DNA of 11,522 nucleotides from Aquimarina sp. (GTDB taxonomy: Bacteria; Bacteroidota; Bacteroidia; Flavobacteriales; Flavobacteriaceae), in the NCBI GenBank assembly GCA_002697475.1, contig NZVW01000171.1, positions 1 through 11,522 on the forward strand, written 5' to 3'. Below, piece by piece: positions 5,819 to 11,522 of this stretch. Both the position numbers and the translations under genes were made by a program. Numbering within the stretch: the first letter of the stretch is position 1; each line of letters starts with the position of its first letter. The notes under the pieces were generated by a model, which was not told the origin of the DNA, ran no database searches, and worked only from the letters and a program-made list of their open reading frames with translations.

Positions 5819-6159
5819 TTACTTAATTTCTTTAATTACTTTATAAGGGGTTTTGTTAATGGCTTCTTTTACTTCTTTATCGGTAGATTTTGTACTATCG
5901 TACCAAACGGTTATTTGACCTTTTTTAGTGTTAGAAACAGCTTTAATAAAACCTTTAACGTTTTTCTTTAATGAATATTCTACAATTCCTGTACAACAAG
6001 ATTGGGTGAATTTTTCTAATTGATACGTTTTTTAACAGTATCAGAGATAACAATGTTTCCTTCAATTTTCTGATGAATATTTGTATCGTTATTATGGGTA
6101 AAAGCTAAAATATTTGTAGCAAATACTAGTGTTAATATAAGAGATGTTATTGATTTCAT
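5819..6159 (-). pseudogene. MerP-like periplasmic metal-binding protein, frameshifted
   Basis: From the ATG at 6159 the frame gives a signal peptide (MKSITSLILTLVFATNILAF) and continues to residue 47, then stops at 6016-6018. Adding one base within the A6 tract (plus-strand T6 at 6028-6033) restores a 113-residue protein to the stop at 5819. The restored part reads TYQLEKFTQSCCTGIVEYSL, then VKGFIKAVSN, GQITVWYDSTK, KEVKEAINKTPYKV. This is the beta-alpha-beta pattern of a heavy-metal-associated (MerP-type) domain, with adjacent cysteines C55-C56 in place of the usual CxxC. It sits 13 bases after the MerT-like gene and 9 before the arsO-like gene, the position expected for MerP. The break may be a real mutation, slippage at the tract, or a base lost in sequencing. 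Its domain assignment is secure only if the frame is restored. Confidence 0.75.
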
Positions 6160-6172
6160 AATTATTAAATTT

Positions 6173-6529
6173 TTAAATATATGGTAGAATTAATATGATT
6201 AATGTTATAATGGCAACGCACCATAAAAACGTTTTTGATTGTAGAAATGATAATGATTTCTTTTGTTTAGTATCTAGTTTACTTATTGTCTCTTGACTTT
6301 CTATGGTGCAGCAAGCTTGTTCTTTTTTAGGAAAATATGCTCTATATAAATTGTAAGAAACTGCTATTAAACTGAATGCTATAAGATACGGTTTTATTGT
6401 TGCTAGCCATACCAATTGAGAAACAATTGCTCCTAACATTCCTGCAAAAGCCATTAATGGACCAACACAACAAGTGCAAGCGACTAATGCTACAAATACA
6501 GCACTTATGGATGATAAAACTGATTTCAA
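6173..6529 (-). CDS. merT: MerT-like inner-membrane mercury/metal transport protein
   Basis: A 118-residue protein with three membrane segments (about 8-33, 42-60 and 99-117). It has the MerT signature of cysteines in the first segment, ACTCCVGPL (C18, C20, C21), and a second cysteine pair in the loop after the second segment, QACCT (C73, C74). In mer systems such proteins take Hg(II) from periplasmic MerP and carry it inward. Here no mercuric reductase is in view, so the cargo could be another thiol-loving metal or metalloid, or the reductase lies elsewhere. The start is unusual: the first codon is TTG at 6527-6529. The only codon between it and the permease stop (TGA, 6533-6535) is TTT, in the same frame, and the next methionine falls after the cysteine motif. 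Translation probably re-initiates from the permease. Confidence 0.78.
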   Translation of the reverse strand: MKSVLSSISAVFVALVACTCCVGPLMAFAGMLGAIVSQLVWLATIKPYLIAFSLIAVSYNLYRAYFPKKEQACCTIESQETISKLDTKQKKSLSFLQSKTFLWCVAIITLIILILPYI

Positions 6530-6532
6530 AAA

Positions 6533-7507
6533 TCAAAATAATAAATTAAAAACATAACCAGAAATAATCATTCCTAACCCGATAACCGAAAAGAAAGCAA
6601 TGATTAATTTTTTCTGCATTACTTTTTTTAAGAGTAAAGCTTCGGGAAGTGATAAACCAATAGACCCCATCATAAAGGCAATAGCCGTACCTAATGGTAC
6701 ACCTTTATCCACCAAAGCCTCTACCACTGGTAAGACACCTACAGCATCTATATAAAGTGGTATTCCCATAATGACAGCAATAGGAACTGCAAAAGGGTTG
6801 GATTTAGAAATGTATGTCTCAAAAAAGGATTGAGGCACATAACCGTGAATAAAAGAACCTATTCCAATACCAATAAAGATATATGGCACTAATTTTTTTA
6901 ATGTACTTAAGGCTTCTTTATGTATTTCTGGAAACTTCTGTTTTAAAGACCTTTTATCTTCAATAGTTTTTTCAGTTTTAGAATGCAATTGTTTTAACCA
7001 TTCTGCTATATGAGCTGACATTCCCATTTTATCAAGAATAATCCCACCTATAACACCTAAAACAATACCCGATAAAATATAAATTAAAGTAACCTTCCAA
7101 CCATAAGACACCCAAAATAGTACAATAGCGATTTCGTTTACTAAAGGTGAGGTGATTAAGAAAGATAATGCGATACCTAACGGAATTCTAGCTTGCATCA
7201 TTCCTACAAATAAAGGAATTGATGAGCACGAACAAAAAGGGGTAATAGCTCCCAACAAAGAGGCTAATATGTTCCCTAAACCTGATTTTTTATTACGCTC
7301 TAAATAGTCACGTATTTTACCCATTGGTAAATAACTGGTTATGATACCCATAACGTAGGTTACTATCACAACCAAAAAAGCTATTAAAATAAACGTGGCA
7401 ATAAAGTATTGAAGGGCTGTTGCAAACAGCCCTGATTGGTCTAAACCTAATAATTCAAACACTATATAGTCTGAAAAACTAGATAATAATTCTGTCAACT
7501 TCTCCAT
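6533..7507 (-). CDS. ArsP / DUF318-type permease
   Basis: A 324-residue polytopic membrane protein of the permease family PF03773, which includes the organoarsenical exporter ArsP and the SO_0444 metal exporters. The family hallmark TPFCSCSSIPLFVGMMQA is at 89-106 (CSC at 92-94), followed by LGIALSFLITSPLVNE at 110-125. The second inverted half has IPLYIDAVGVLPVVEALV and GTAIAFMMGSIGLSLPEA near 250-295. About eight membrane segments are visible, with a charged loop around 160-200 (HSKTEKTIEDKRSLKQK). It likely exports an arsenical or soft metal ion, with the cysteines as ligands. It starts at the ATG at 7507, one base after the thioredoxin-like stop, and ends in a TGA that is in frame with the MerT-like gene. 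The exact substrate cannot be read from sequence. Confidence 0.85.
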   Translation of the reverse strand: MEKLTELLSSFSDYIVFELLGLDQSGLFATALQYFIATFILIAFLVVIVTYVMGIITSYLPMGKIRDYLERNKKSGLGNILASLLGAITPFCSCSSIPLFVGMMQARIPLGIALSFLITSPLVNEIAIVLFWVSYGWKVTLIYILSGIVLGVIGGIILDKMGMSAHIAEWLKQLHSKTEKTIEDKRSLKQKFPEIHKEALSTLKKLVPYIFIGIGIGSFIHGYVPQSFFETYISKSNPFAVPIAVIMGIPLYIDAVGVLPVVEALVDKGVPLGTAIAFMMGSIGLSLPEALLLKKVMQKKLIIAFFSVIGLGMIISGYVFNLLF

Positions 7508-7508
7508 A

Positions 7509-7754
7509 TTATGCTGCTTTTAGTGCTGCAAGAAGTTCTGCATCAGAATTAAATGATTTATAAGCGTGAACCTTACCGTTAATTACTAATGAAGGAAAAG
7601 ACATTGTACCATAGACCATAGTGTCTTGCATTTCTGACAGTTCCTCAATAGTAATTGACAGATTGTTTTCTTGTGCTAATTTTTCTAATTGTTCCTTAAT
7701 AGGGGAACCTTTTGCACAACAAGAAGAGTGTAAAATTTTAACTTCAGTGTTCAT
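7509..7754 (-). CDS. Small thioredoxin-fold protein of metal-resistance clusters
   Basis: An 81-residue cytoplasmic protein consisting of one thioredoxin fold (Thioredoxin_3/PF13192 type). It begins with strand VKILHS, then the cysteines SSCCAKGSP (C12-C13) in place of the usual CxxC, helix PIKEQLEKLAQEN, strand LSITIEEL and the cis-proline region MSFPSLVINGKV (51-62). Proteins of this type commonly accompany DUF318 permeases in arsenic or mercury clusters. They are presumed to hand over or reduce the thiol-bound metal; the biochemical role is inferred. It opens the second block, 123 bases after sigZ and one base before the permease, so it is almost certainly co-translated with the latter. 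Confidence 0.8.
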   Translation of the reverse strand: MNTEVKILHSSCCAKGSPIKEQLEKLAQENNLSITIEELSEMQDTMVYGTMSFPSLVINGKVHAYKSFNSDAELLAALKAA

Positions 7755-7847
7755 AATAAATGTTTTTAATGATTAAACTTTATTACGAAGTCTGAAATCT
7801 TTTAAAAAAGACACATTTTTAGGAACAAAAAAAAGTATTTTTTGAGA

Positions 7848-7880
7848 GGTTACTTATAACCAACTATGTATCAATGGTTA
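7848..7880. promoter_or_regulatory. Competing stem-loops between sigZ and the thioredoxin gene
   Basis: GGTTA (7848-7852) pairs with TAACC (7857-7861), and TAACCA (7857-7862) can instead pair with TGGTTA (7875-7880), which contains the sigZ stop codon. The two stems exclude each other. They lie in the only sizeable gap of the resistance run and could be an operator, an attenuator or an mRNA end. No full TTG-N19-TAnnTTTG promoter is seen in the gap. Confidence 0.3.
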
Positions 7881-8492
7881 ATTAGTTATTTTTTTTTCTA
7901 TTTCTTGTAATGGTGTACAGTGAGGTTTTATTGTGCACGACGAAAAATTACCTGATTTGTCATATTGAATATCACAACATTCTATAAATAGGGATTTTAA
8001 TTTTTCTCTACCTCGCTGTATTCTCATTTTAGTTGCGGATAAACCAAGGTTAAGTTGTAGAGCAATCTCTTTTTGAGGAATGTTTTCAATATCGCTTAGA
8101 TGTAATGGCTTCGCATATTTTTCTGGCAGCAAACCAATCATAGGGATGATAAAATCTGATTCTAAAATGGTAGAAATATTTTCACTGGAAATACTATGTT
8201 CTTTCCAATCTTCATTAAAATTAAATTCAATTTTGTTTTTATTATAATAGTCCTTATAATAGTCCGCAATGGTATTGCGAGTTACTTGAAACAACCAAGC
8301 TTTGATATTATTAACTTCTATGTTTTTTTTATGAGACTCTACCAATTTGAGCATCACCTCTTGAACAATATCTTCAGCAAGGTTTATATCGTTTGTTTTC
8401 TTTATGATATAAGCTTTCAAGAATTCATAAAATTCTTGTACTACCTCATTGATATTACAACATTCCTTATTTTTTGTTTTAAGTGAATCCAT
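7878..8492 (-). CDS. sigZ: SigZ-like ECF sigma factor with cysteine-rich tail
   Basis: A 204-residue sigma-70 family protein. Region 2 spans about 15-85, including DINLAEDIVQEVMLKL (35-50) and NIKAWLFQVTRNTIADYY (62-79). Region 4 spans about 112-170, including LLPEKYAKPLHLSDIEN, then IPQKEIALQLNLGLSATKMR (138-157) as the helix-turn-helix, and RGREKLK. After region 4 there is a tail, ECCDIQYDKSGNFSSC...HC, with C172, C173, C186 and C192. This is the mark of SigZ-type factors, and there is also a CC pair at 11-12. The cysteines may bind a metal and let the factor sense stress directly, since no anti-sigma gene is adjacent. It starts five bases after the chrA stop and is the only regulator in the resistance run, so it is the likely controller of the neighbouring genes. 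No target promoter can be recognised. Confidence 0.8.
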   Translation of the reverse strand: MDSLKTKNKECCNINEVVQEFYEFLKAYIIKKTNDINLAEDIVQEVMLKLVESHKKNIEVNNIKAWLFQVTRNTIADYYKDYYNKNKIEFNFNEDWKEHSISSENISTILESDFIIPMIGLLPEKYAKPLHLSDIENIPQKEIALQLNLGLSATKMRIQRGREKLKSLFIECCDIQYDKSGNFSSCTIKPHCTPLQEIEKKITN

Positions 8493-8497
8493 ATATT

Positions 8498-9613
8498 CTA
8501 TATCAAAGATAAAAAATATCCTATAAGTGAACCACCAATTACAATAAAAGCACTATTTATTTTCTTAAAGACGAAAACAGCTATTAGACTTATAGCGGCA
8601 ATCAGAATTGTTCTCCAATCAGTCAACGTTTCTTTTCCCATTTCTACACAAACTGCTACGATAACAGCAACTGCTGCAATATTTACCGCATCTAAAAATG
8701 CCGAAAATATTTTTGATTTTCGCATTTTTGGAACAAATGGATTTAATATAGAAACAAAGATAAATGATGGAAGAAATATACCAACGGTTGCTGCAATCGC
8801 CCCCCAAAAACCGCCTAATTGCCACCCGATAAATGTAGCGGTTGATAAAACTGGGCCAGGTGTAAATTGACCAACAGCCACAGCGTCTATCAATTCTTGA
8901 CGAGTCAATGTACCTGTAGAAACCAATTCAGCATCTAAAAATGCAAATAATACATAGCCACTACCATAAAGCAAAGCACCTACTTTAAAGAACGTCCATA
9001 GAATCTTTAGAGTACTCGGTGTTATTACTACTTGTAATAAAAGAAGTGAAGTAAAACTGTTTAATGTGTTTTTTGAATTTTTAATAAAATATAGAATGAA
9101 ACCTGAAAGCCCACAAGCAAACAACGCCAAAATTTCGTGGACACCAAGCAAACAAGCAATCAATGTCAATGCTCCTAAAATACCGAGTTCTACATTTTTG
9201 AGTGCTTTTTTTCCAAGTCGGTAAACTGCTCCAAGAATAATGGCAATTACCGCTGGTTTTATTCCATAAATGAAAGGTTCAACTTTTGGAAGTTGTCCGT
9301 ATTGTTGATATAACCACGCAAAAATCATTGTAATAACAACAGCTGGAAAAACAAAACTAGCACCTGCTACAATCAAGCCTTTCCAACCTGCTCTTTCGTG
9401 ACCGCAATGCATTGTCATTTCGGTAGAATTAGGTCCTGGAATTAAATTTGTTGCTCCAACTAAATCAAGAAAATGTTGATGACTCATCCATTTTCTTTTT
9501 TTAACGACTTCATCTTCCATCATTGCAATATGGGCGGCAGGACCGCCAAAAGCAATGCTTCCTAATTTAAAAAAAAGTTTTGCTACTTCTTTTAAGTTTT
9601 TCTTACTATCCAT
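8498..9613 (-). CDS. chrA: Chromate efflux transporter ChrA
   Basis: A 371-residue bidomain CHR-family transporter (two Chromate_transp domains, PF02417). The first domain shows FFKLGSIAFGGPAAHIAMM (14-32) and NLIPGPNSTEMTMHCGHERA (56-75). The second repeats the pattern with FFKVGALLYGSGYVLFAFL (about 207-225) and GQFTPGPVLSTATFIGWQLG (about 247-266). About ten hydrophobic segments are visible. The protein pumps chromate out of the cytoplasm, driven by the membrane potential. The ATG at 9613 gives the normal family N-terminus and overlaps the preceding PAP2 gene by 22 bases, so translation is coupled. Length and both motifs are complete and nothing suggests damage. Confidence 0.93.
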   Translation of the reverse strand: MDSKKNLKEVAKLFFKLGSIAFGGPAAHIAMMEDEVVKKRKWMSHQHFLDLVGATNLIPGPNSTEMTMHCGHERAGWKGLIVAGASFVFPAVVITMIFAWLYQQYGQLPKVEPFIYGIKPAVIAIILGAVYRLGKKALKNVELGILGALTLIACLLGVHEILALFACGLSGFILYFIKNSKNTLNSFTSLLLLQVVITPSTLKILWTFFKVGALLYGSGYVLFAFLDAELVSTGTLTRQELIDAVAVGQFTPGPVLSTATFIGWQLGGFWGAIAATVGIFLPSFIFVSILNPFVPKMRKSKIFSAFLDAVNIAAVAVIVAVCVEMGKETLTDWRTILIAAISLIAVFVFKKINSAFIVIGGSLIGYFLSLI

Positions 9614-10137
9614 TCTTTTGAAATTGGTTTGATTAATAGACTAAACATAAAACCTATTAAAATTGAAGTTACTATATCAGAGACATAATGAGCACCTAAT
9701 ACCATTCTAGAATAGGCTACTAAAAGAGCCCAAATAAAAATAAGTATCACATAGTATTTTTTTAATGAAAAGAATACCAAGCTAAATGCTAAGGTAAAAG
9801 CAATTGAAGTGTGACCTGATGGAAATGAAAAGGTACTTGTTTCATACAATTGAATGATGGCAGGATGTACTACAAATGGACGTGGCCGCTTTACAATATA
9901 TTTTAAAATTAAACTGAATGTTGAGGAAGCTATAAATATTAATAAAAGGCTGTAGTACTTTATTTGGAATGACTTTACTTTATTTTTAATATAAAATAGA
10001 CCAATAAAACCTAATATCATAATTGAAATAATGAAGGTATATGAAGAAATCCAATAAAATAATGGATCTAAAAAAACGATTCTATTTGCTTGAATCCATC
10101 TTAAAAATTCATAATCGATTTGTAAAAAGAAATTCAT
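9592..10137 (-). CDS. PAP2-family membrane phosphatase, second copy
   Basis: A 181-residue integral membrane phosphatase of the PAP2 superfamily with all three catalytic motifs: K79-x6-R86-P87 (KYIVKRPRP), PSGH at 106-109 (FPSGHTS), and S143-R144-x5-H150-x3-D154 (YSRMVLGAHYVSD). About six membrane segments are visible. The family removes phosphate from lipid diphosphates or phosphates at the outer face of the membrane, for example recycling undecaprenyl diphosphate or remodelling lipid A. It follows DoxX with a 4-base ATGA overlap and overlaps chrA by 22 bases. Its homologue two genes upstream is only distantly similar outside the motifs, so this is not a recent duplication. Confidence 0.88.
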   Translation of the reverse strand: MNFFLQIDYEFLRWIQANRIVFLDPLFYWISSYTFIISIMILGFIGLFYIKNKVKSFQIKYYSLLLIFIASSTFSLILKYIVKRPRPFVVHPAIIQLYETSTFSFPSGHTSIAFTLAFSLVFFSLKKYYVILIFIWALLVAYSRMVLGAHYVSDIVTSILIGFMFSLLIKPISKEWIVRKT

Positions 10138-10562
10138 TTGGTTTTGTACATATTTTTATCTATCGACCAATTCCCACCGCCCTTAATAATTAAAAATAGA
10201 CTTCCCCAAAGCATTGCCCAATCAGTTCGACTTCCGTGCATCATTATCCAAAATCCATCATTGGCTAAAATGTCTGATTTTGTTGTAACAATGGCAACCA
10301 ACATAATTACGAGTGTTAAAACACTTGCCAATCGGGTAAGCAAGCCAAGTAAAATCAACGTGCCACAAACAATTTCAAACGTGCCGACAAATGCACCGAG
10401 AAATTCTGGTGATGGAAGTCCGATTTTTTCAAATCGTCCTGCACCCCGAATGGCAGGAAATAGAAATTTTTGAATACCTTCCGATAGAAAAACAGCACCA
10501 ACCATTAAGCGAATAATGATGGTTGTTTTTGATATATCAGTACTAATTGTTTTTTTAAACAT
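10134..10562 (-). CDS. DoxX-family membrane protein
   Basis: A 142-residue protein with four membrane segments typical of the DoxX family. Signatures include IIIRLMVGAVFLSEGIQKF at about 15-33, a FEKIGLPSPEFLGAFVGTFE stretch at 44-63, and LLGLLTRLASVLTLVIMLVA at 71-90, followed by SRTDWAMLWGSLFLI. Family members have been linked to quinone- or thiol-dependent redox and membrane stress functions, but the role here is not known. I chose the ATG at 10562, one base after the stop of the preceding PAP2 gene. A TTG three codons upstream (10571) would overlap that gene by 8 bases and is less likely. The end overlaps the next PAP2 start in ATGA. The sequence TDWAMLWGSLFLIIKGGG near the end is typical. 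Confidence 0.85.
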   Translation of the reverse strand: MFKKTISTDISKTTIIIRLMVGAVFLSEGIQKFLFPAIRGAGRFEKIGLPSPEFLGAFVGTFEIVCGTLILLGLLTRLASVLTLVIMLVAIVTTKSDILANDGFWIMMHGSRTDWAMLWGSLFLIIKGGGNWSIDKNMYKTK

Positions 10563-10563
10563 T

Positions 10564-11142
10564 TTAAGCAATTTTTTTTATCAATATGGGATTATACGTT
10601 TTATAAATTCGAGCTACTATCCAAGCTATTGGTATACTTAAAATCGCTGGAACTATTATGTCGGATGGATAATGAACACCAAGATAAACTCTACTAAGGC
10701 TTACAAAGATTGCCCAAGGAATAAGCACGTATGGTATCCATTTTAATTTCTCTTTAGCCACTAATGTCAAGTAAAATGCTAATGAAAATACATTGGCTGC
10801 GTGAGAAGAAATAAAACCAAACTTACCACCTCTATAATCATTTACTAAATGAAGTTTACCTGTCAAATAAGGACTATGGCTTGGCCGCAATCTTTCGAAA
10901 AATGGTTTAAATATGCCTGAAGCTAATTGGTCACTTATTGTTATCAGTAATGCTATTAACAGAATCATCAATATTGCGTCCCTTTTATATTTCCATATTA
11001 ACAGAAATGACAATATCATATAAAATGGCAGCCAAGTGAATGTACCTGTTGCAAACCACATTACAGCATCCCAAAATAGATTGTGATTACCATTCAGCCA
11101 TAATAGAGTTTCAATGTCTATCTGATTAATAAATTCTATCAT
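10564..11142 (-). CDS. PAP2-family membrane phosphatase, first copy
   Basis: A 192-residue membrane protein with PAP2 motifs K79-x6-R86-P87 (KPFFERLRP), a second motif reading FISSHAAN at 110-117, and S150-R151-x5-H157-x3-D161 (LSRVYLGVHYPSD). In motif two the usual PSGH is ISSH; the histidine is kept, and this variant is common among undecaprenyl-diphosphatase-like members. About six membrane segments are visible. It probably dephosphorylates a lipid carrier or lipid A at the periplasmic face. The ATG at 11142 shares one base with the stop of the cytochrome-like gene (TAATG), indicating coupling. It is read immediately before DoxX. Confidence 0.88.
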   Translation of the reverse strand: MIEFINQIDIETLLWLNGNHNLFWDAVMWFATGTFTWLPFYMILSFLLIWKYKRDAILMILLIALLITISDQLASGIFKPFFERLRPSHSPYLTGKLHLVNDYRGGKFGFISSHAANVFSLAFYLTLVAKEKLKWIPYVLIPWAIFVSLSRVYLGVHYPSDIIVPAILSIPIAWIVARIYKTYNPILIKKIA

Positions 11143-11522
11143 TATTTTCTAATTGGTGATTGTCTGTAAAGCGGTTTTTTTATAGTAAAGCTTGGTACTT
11201 TTTCCATTGCGTGGCAACTAATGCAGTTATTGGTGAAAACTTGGAAATTTTTGTTGAATACAAGGGTATCTCTTTTTTCGAGTGCTTTTTCCATTTCTGG
11301 AATTGCAACGGTTAAGAAATGTTCTGCGGATTTTGCACGTTTGGGTCTTCTTTTCAAGCCGTTCTCAATCGCTTTTTTGATTTTTTCAATTTGGTAATCA
11401 GCATATTCCCAATTTTCATCTTGTCCTGCCCAATACAGTTCTTGATAGCGGTATCCTGTTTCTACCATTGCCATATCAAAACCCCTAAATTGGTTTTCGA
11501 TGGTTTCAATTTTTTCTTGTTC
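11142..11522 (-). CDS. Mono-heme c-type cytochrome-like protein, N-terminus off the right edge
   Basis: The frame is open to the window edge, giving the last 126 residues; the methionine at 11474 is internal because the coding pattern continues upstream (QFRGFDMAMVETGYRYQELY). The protein is rich in helix-forming charged residues (ENWEYADYQIEKIKKAIENG, KRRPKRAKSAEHF) and ends with one heme-attachment motif, CISCH, 23-27 residues from the C-terminus, followed by AMEKVP. A CxxCH site implies export to the periplasm and cytochrome c maturation; the expected signal peptide is outside the window. It likely carries electrons or binds a ligand in the periplasm, but no partner is visible. It is the first gene seen in the resistance run and its stop overlaps the PAP2 start. 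Confidence 0.8.
   Translation of the reverse strand, partial: EQEKIETIENQFRGFDMAMVETGYRYQELYWAGQDENWEYADYQIEKIKKAIENGLKRRPKRAKSAEHFLTVAIPEMEKALEKRDTLVFNKNFQVFTNNCISCHAMEKVPSFTIKKPLYRQSPIRK

Noticed and set aside
6533..6535. TGA as selenocysteine in a permease-MerT fusion
   Set aside because: No SECIS-like element was recognised and the position is not a cysteine site in either family; a plain stop with re-initiation is simpler.
6342..6536. Open frame overlapping the MerT-like gene
   Set aside because: It lies in another frame inside the MerT-like coding region and shows no domain; the frame with the cysteine and membrane motifs is the real one.
8196..8486. Plus-strand open frame opposite sigZ
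   Set aside because: It is the complement of AT-rich sigma-factor codons, giving runs of Phe and Ile, and sigZ is clearly real.
8619..8825. Minus-strand open frame inside chrA
   Set aside because: It is an alternative frame within an intact and well-conserved chrA.
10138..10473. Plus-strand open frame opposite DoxX
   Set aside because: It is an antisense shadow of a recognisable DoxX gene, with no motif of its own.

Overview
The window is AT-rich DNA from a member of the Bacteroidota, most likely class Flavobacteriia (Chryseobacterium/Elizabethkingia/Flavobacterium relatives). The evidence is a textbook Bacteroidetes promoter (TTG-N19-TATCTTTG at 1763-1792), weak Shine-Dalgarno sequences, a flavobacterial 'MARQKG' protein of unknown function, a protein of the type found on Bacteroidetes conjugative elements, and the codon and protein character throughout. 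Species-level placement is not possible from sequence reading alone.

Layout. (1) 1-883, minus: N-terminal 294 residues of a secreted GH18 chitinase, running off the left edge. (2) 1250-2703: a cytosolic-looking staphylococcal-nuclease-fold protein (minus), and divergently a self-contained transcription unit (promoter, 267-residue unknown protein, hairpin terminator). (3) 2794-4750: mobile-element-like DNA. It has one recognisable gene (DUF6943-like, minus), then more than 1 kb with no convincing gene but with strong secondary structure: a row of three large hairpins (3967-4054, 4066-4225, 4246-4303), a second long inverted repeat interlocked with the third, and repeated leader motifs. A doubtful 85-codon ORF ends inside the third hairpin. 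(4) 4757-11522, minus: one dense run of metal/oxyanion-resistance genes, all read right to left.

The resistance run, in transcription order, is: a mono-heme c-type cytochrome-like protein (5' end off the right edge), a PAP2 phosphatase, a DoxX protein, a second PAP2 phosphatase, the chromate transporter ChrA, a SigZ-like ECF sigma factor with a cysteine-rich tail, then after 123 bp a small thioredoxin-fold protein, an ArsP/DUF318-type permease, a MerT-like membrane protein, a MerP-like periplasmic protein broken by a one-base frameshift, and an ArsO-like flavin monooxygenase. Stops and starts overlap or lie a few bases apart almost everywhere, so two translationally coupled blocks are likely (right edge to sigZ, and thioredoxin to arsO).

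The second block carries adjacent or near-adjacent cysteines in every small protein (thioredoxin C12-C13, permease CSC, MerT-like CxCC and CC, MerP-like CC), and SigZ has a cysteine tail. This suggests thiol-based handling and sensing of a soft metal or metalloid. No ArsR or MerR repressor is visible, so SigZ is the only regulator seen in the locus. The most unusual material is the structured gene-free stretch 3946-4354, the in-frame stop between the permease and the MerT-like protein, and the frameshift in the MerP-like gene.
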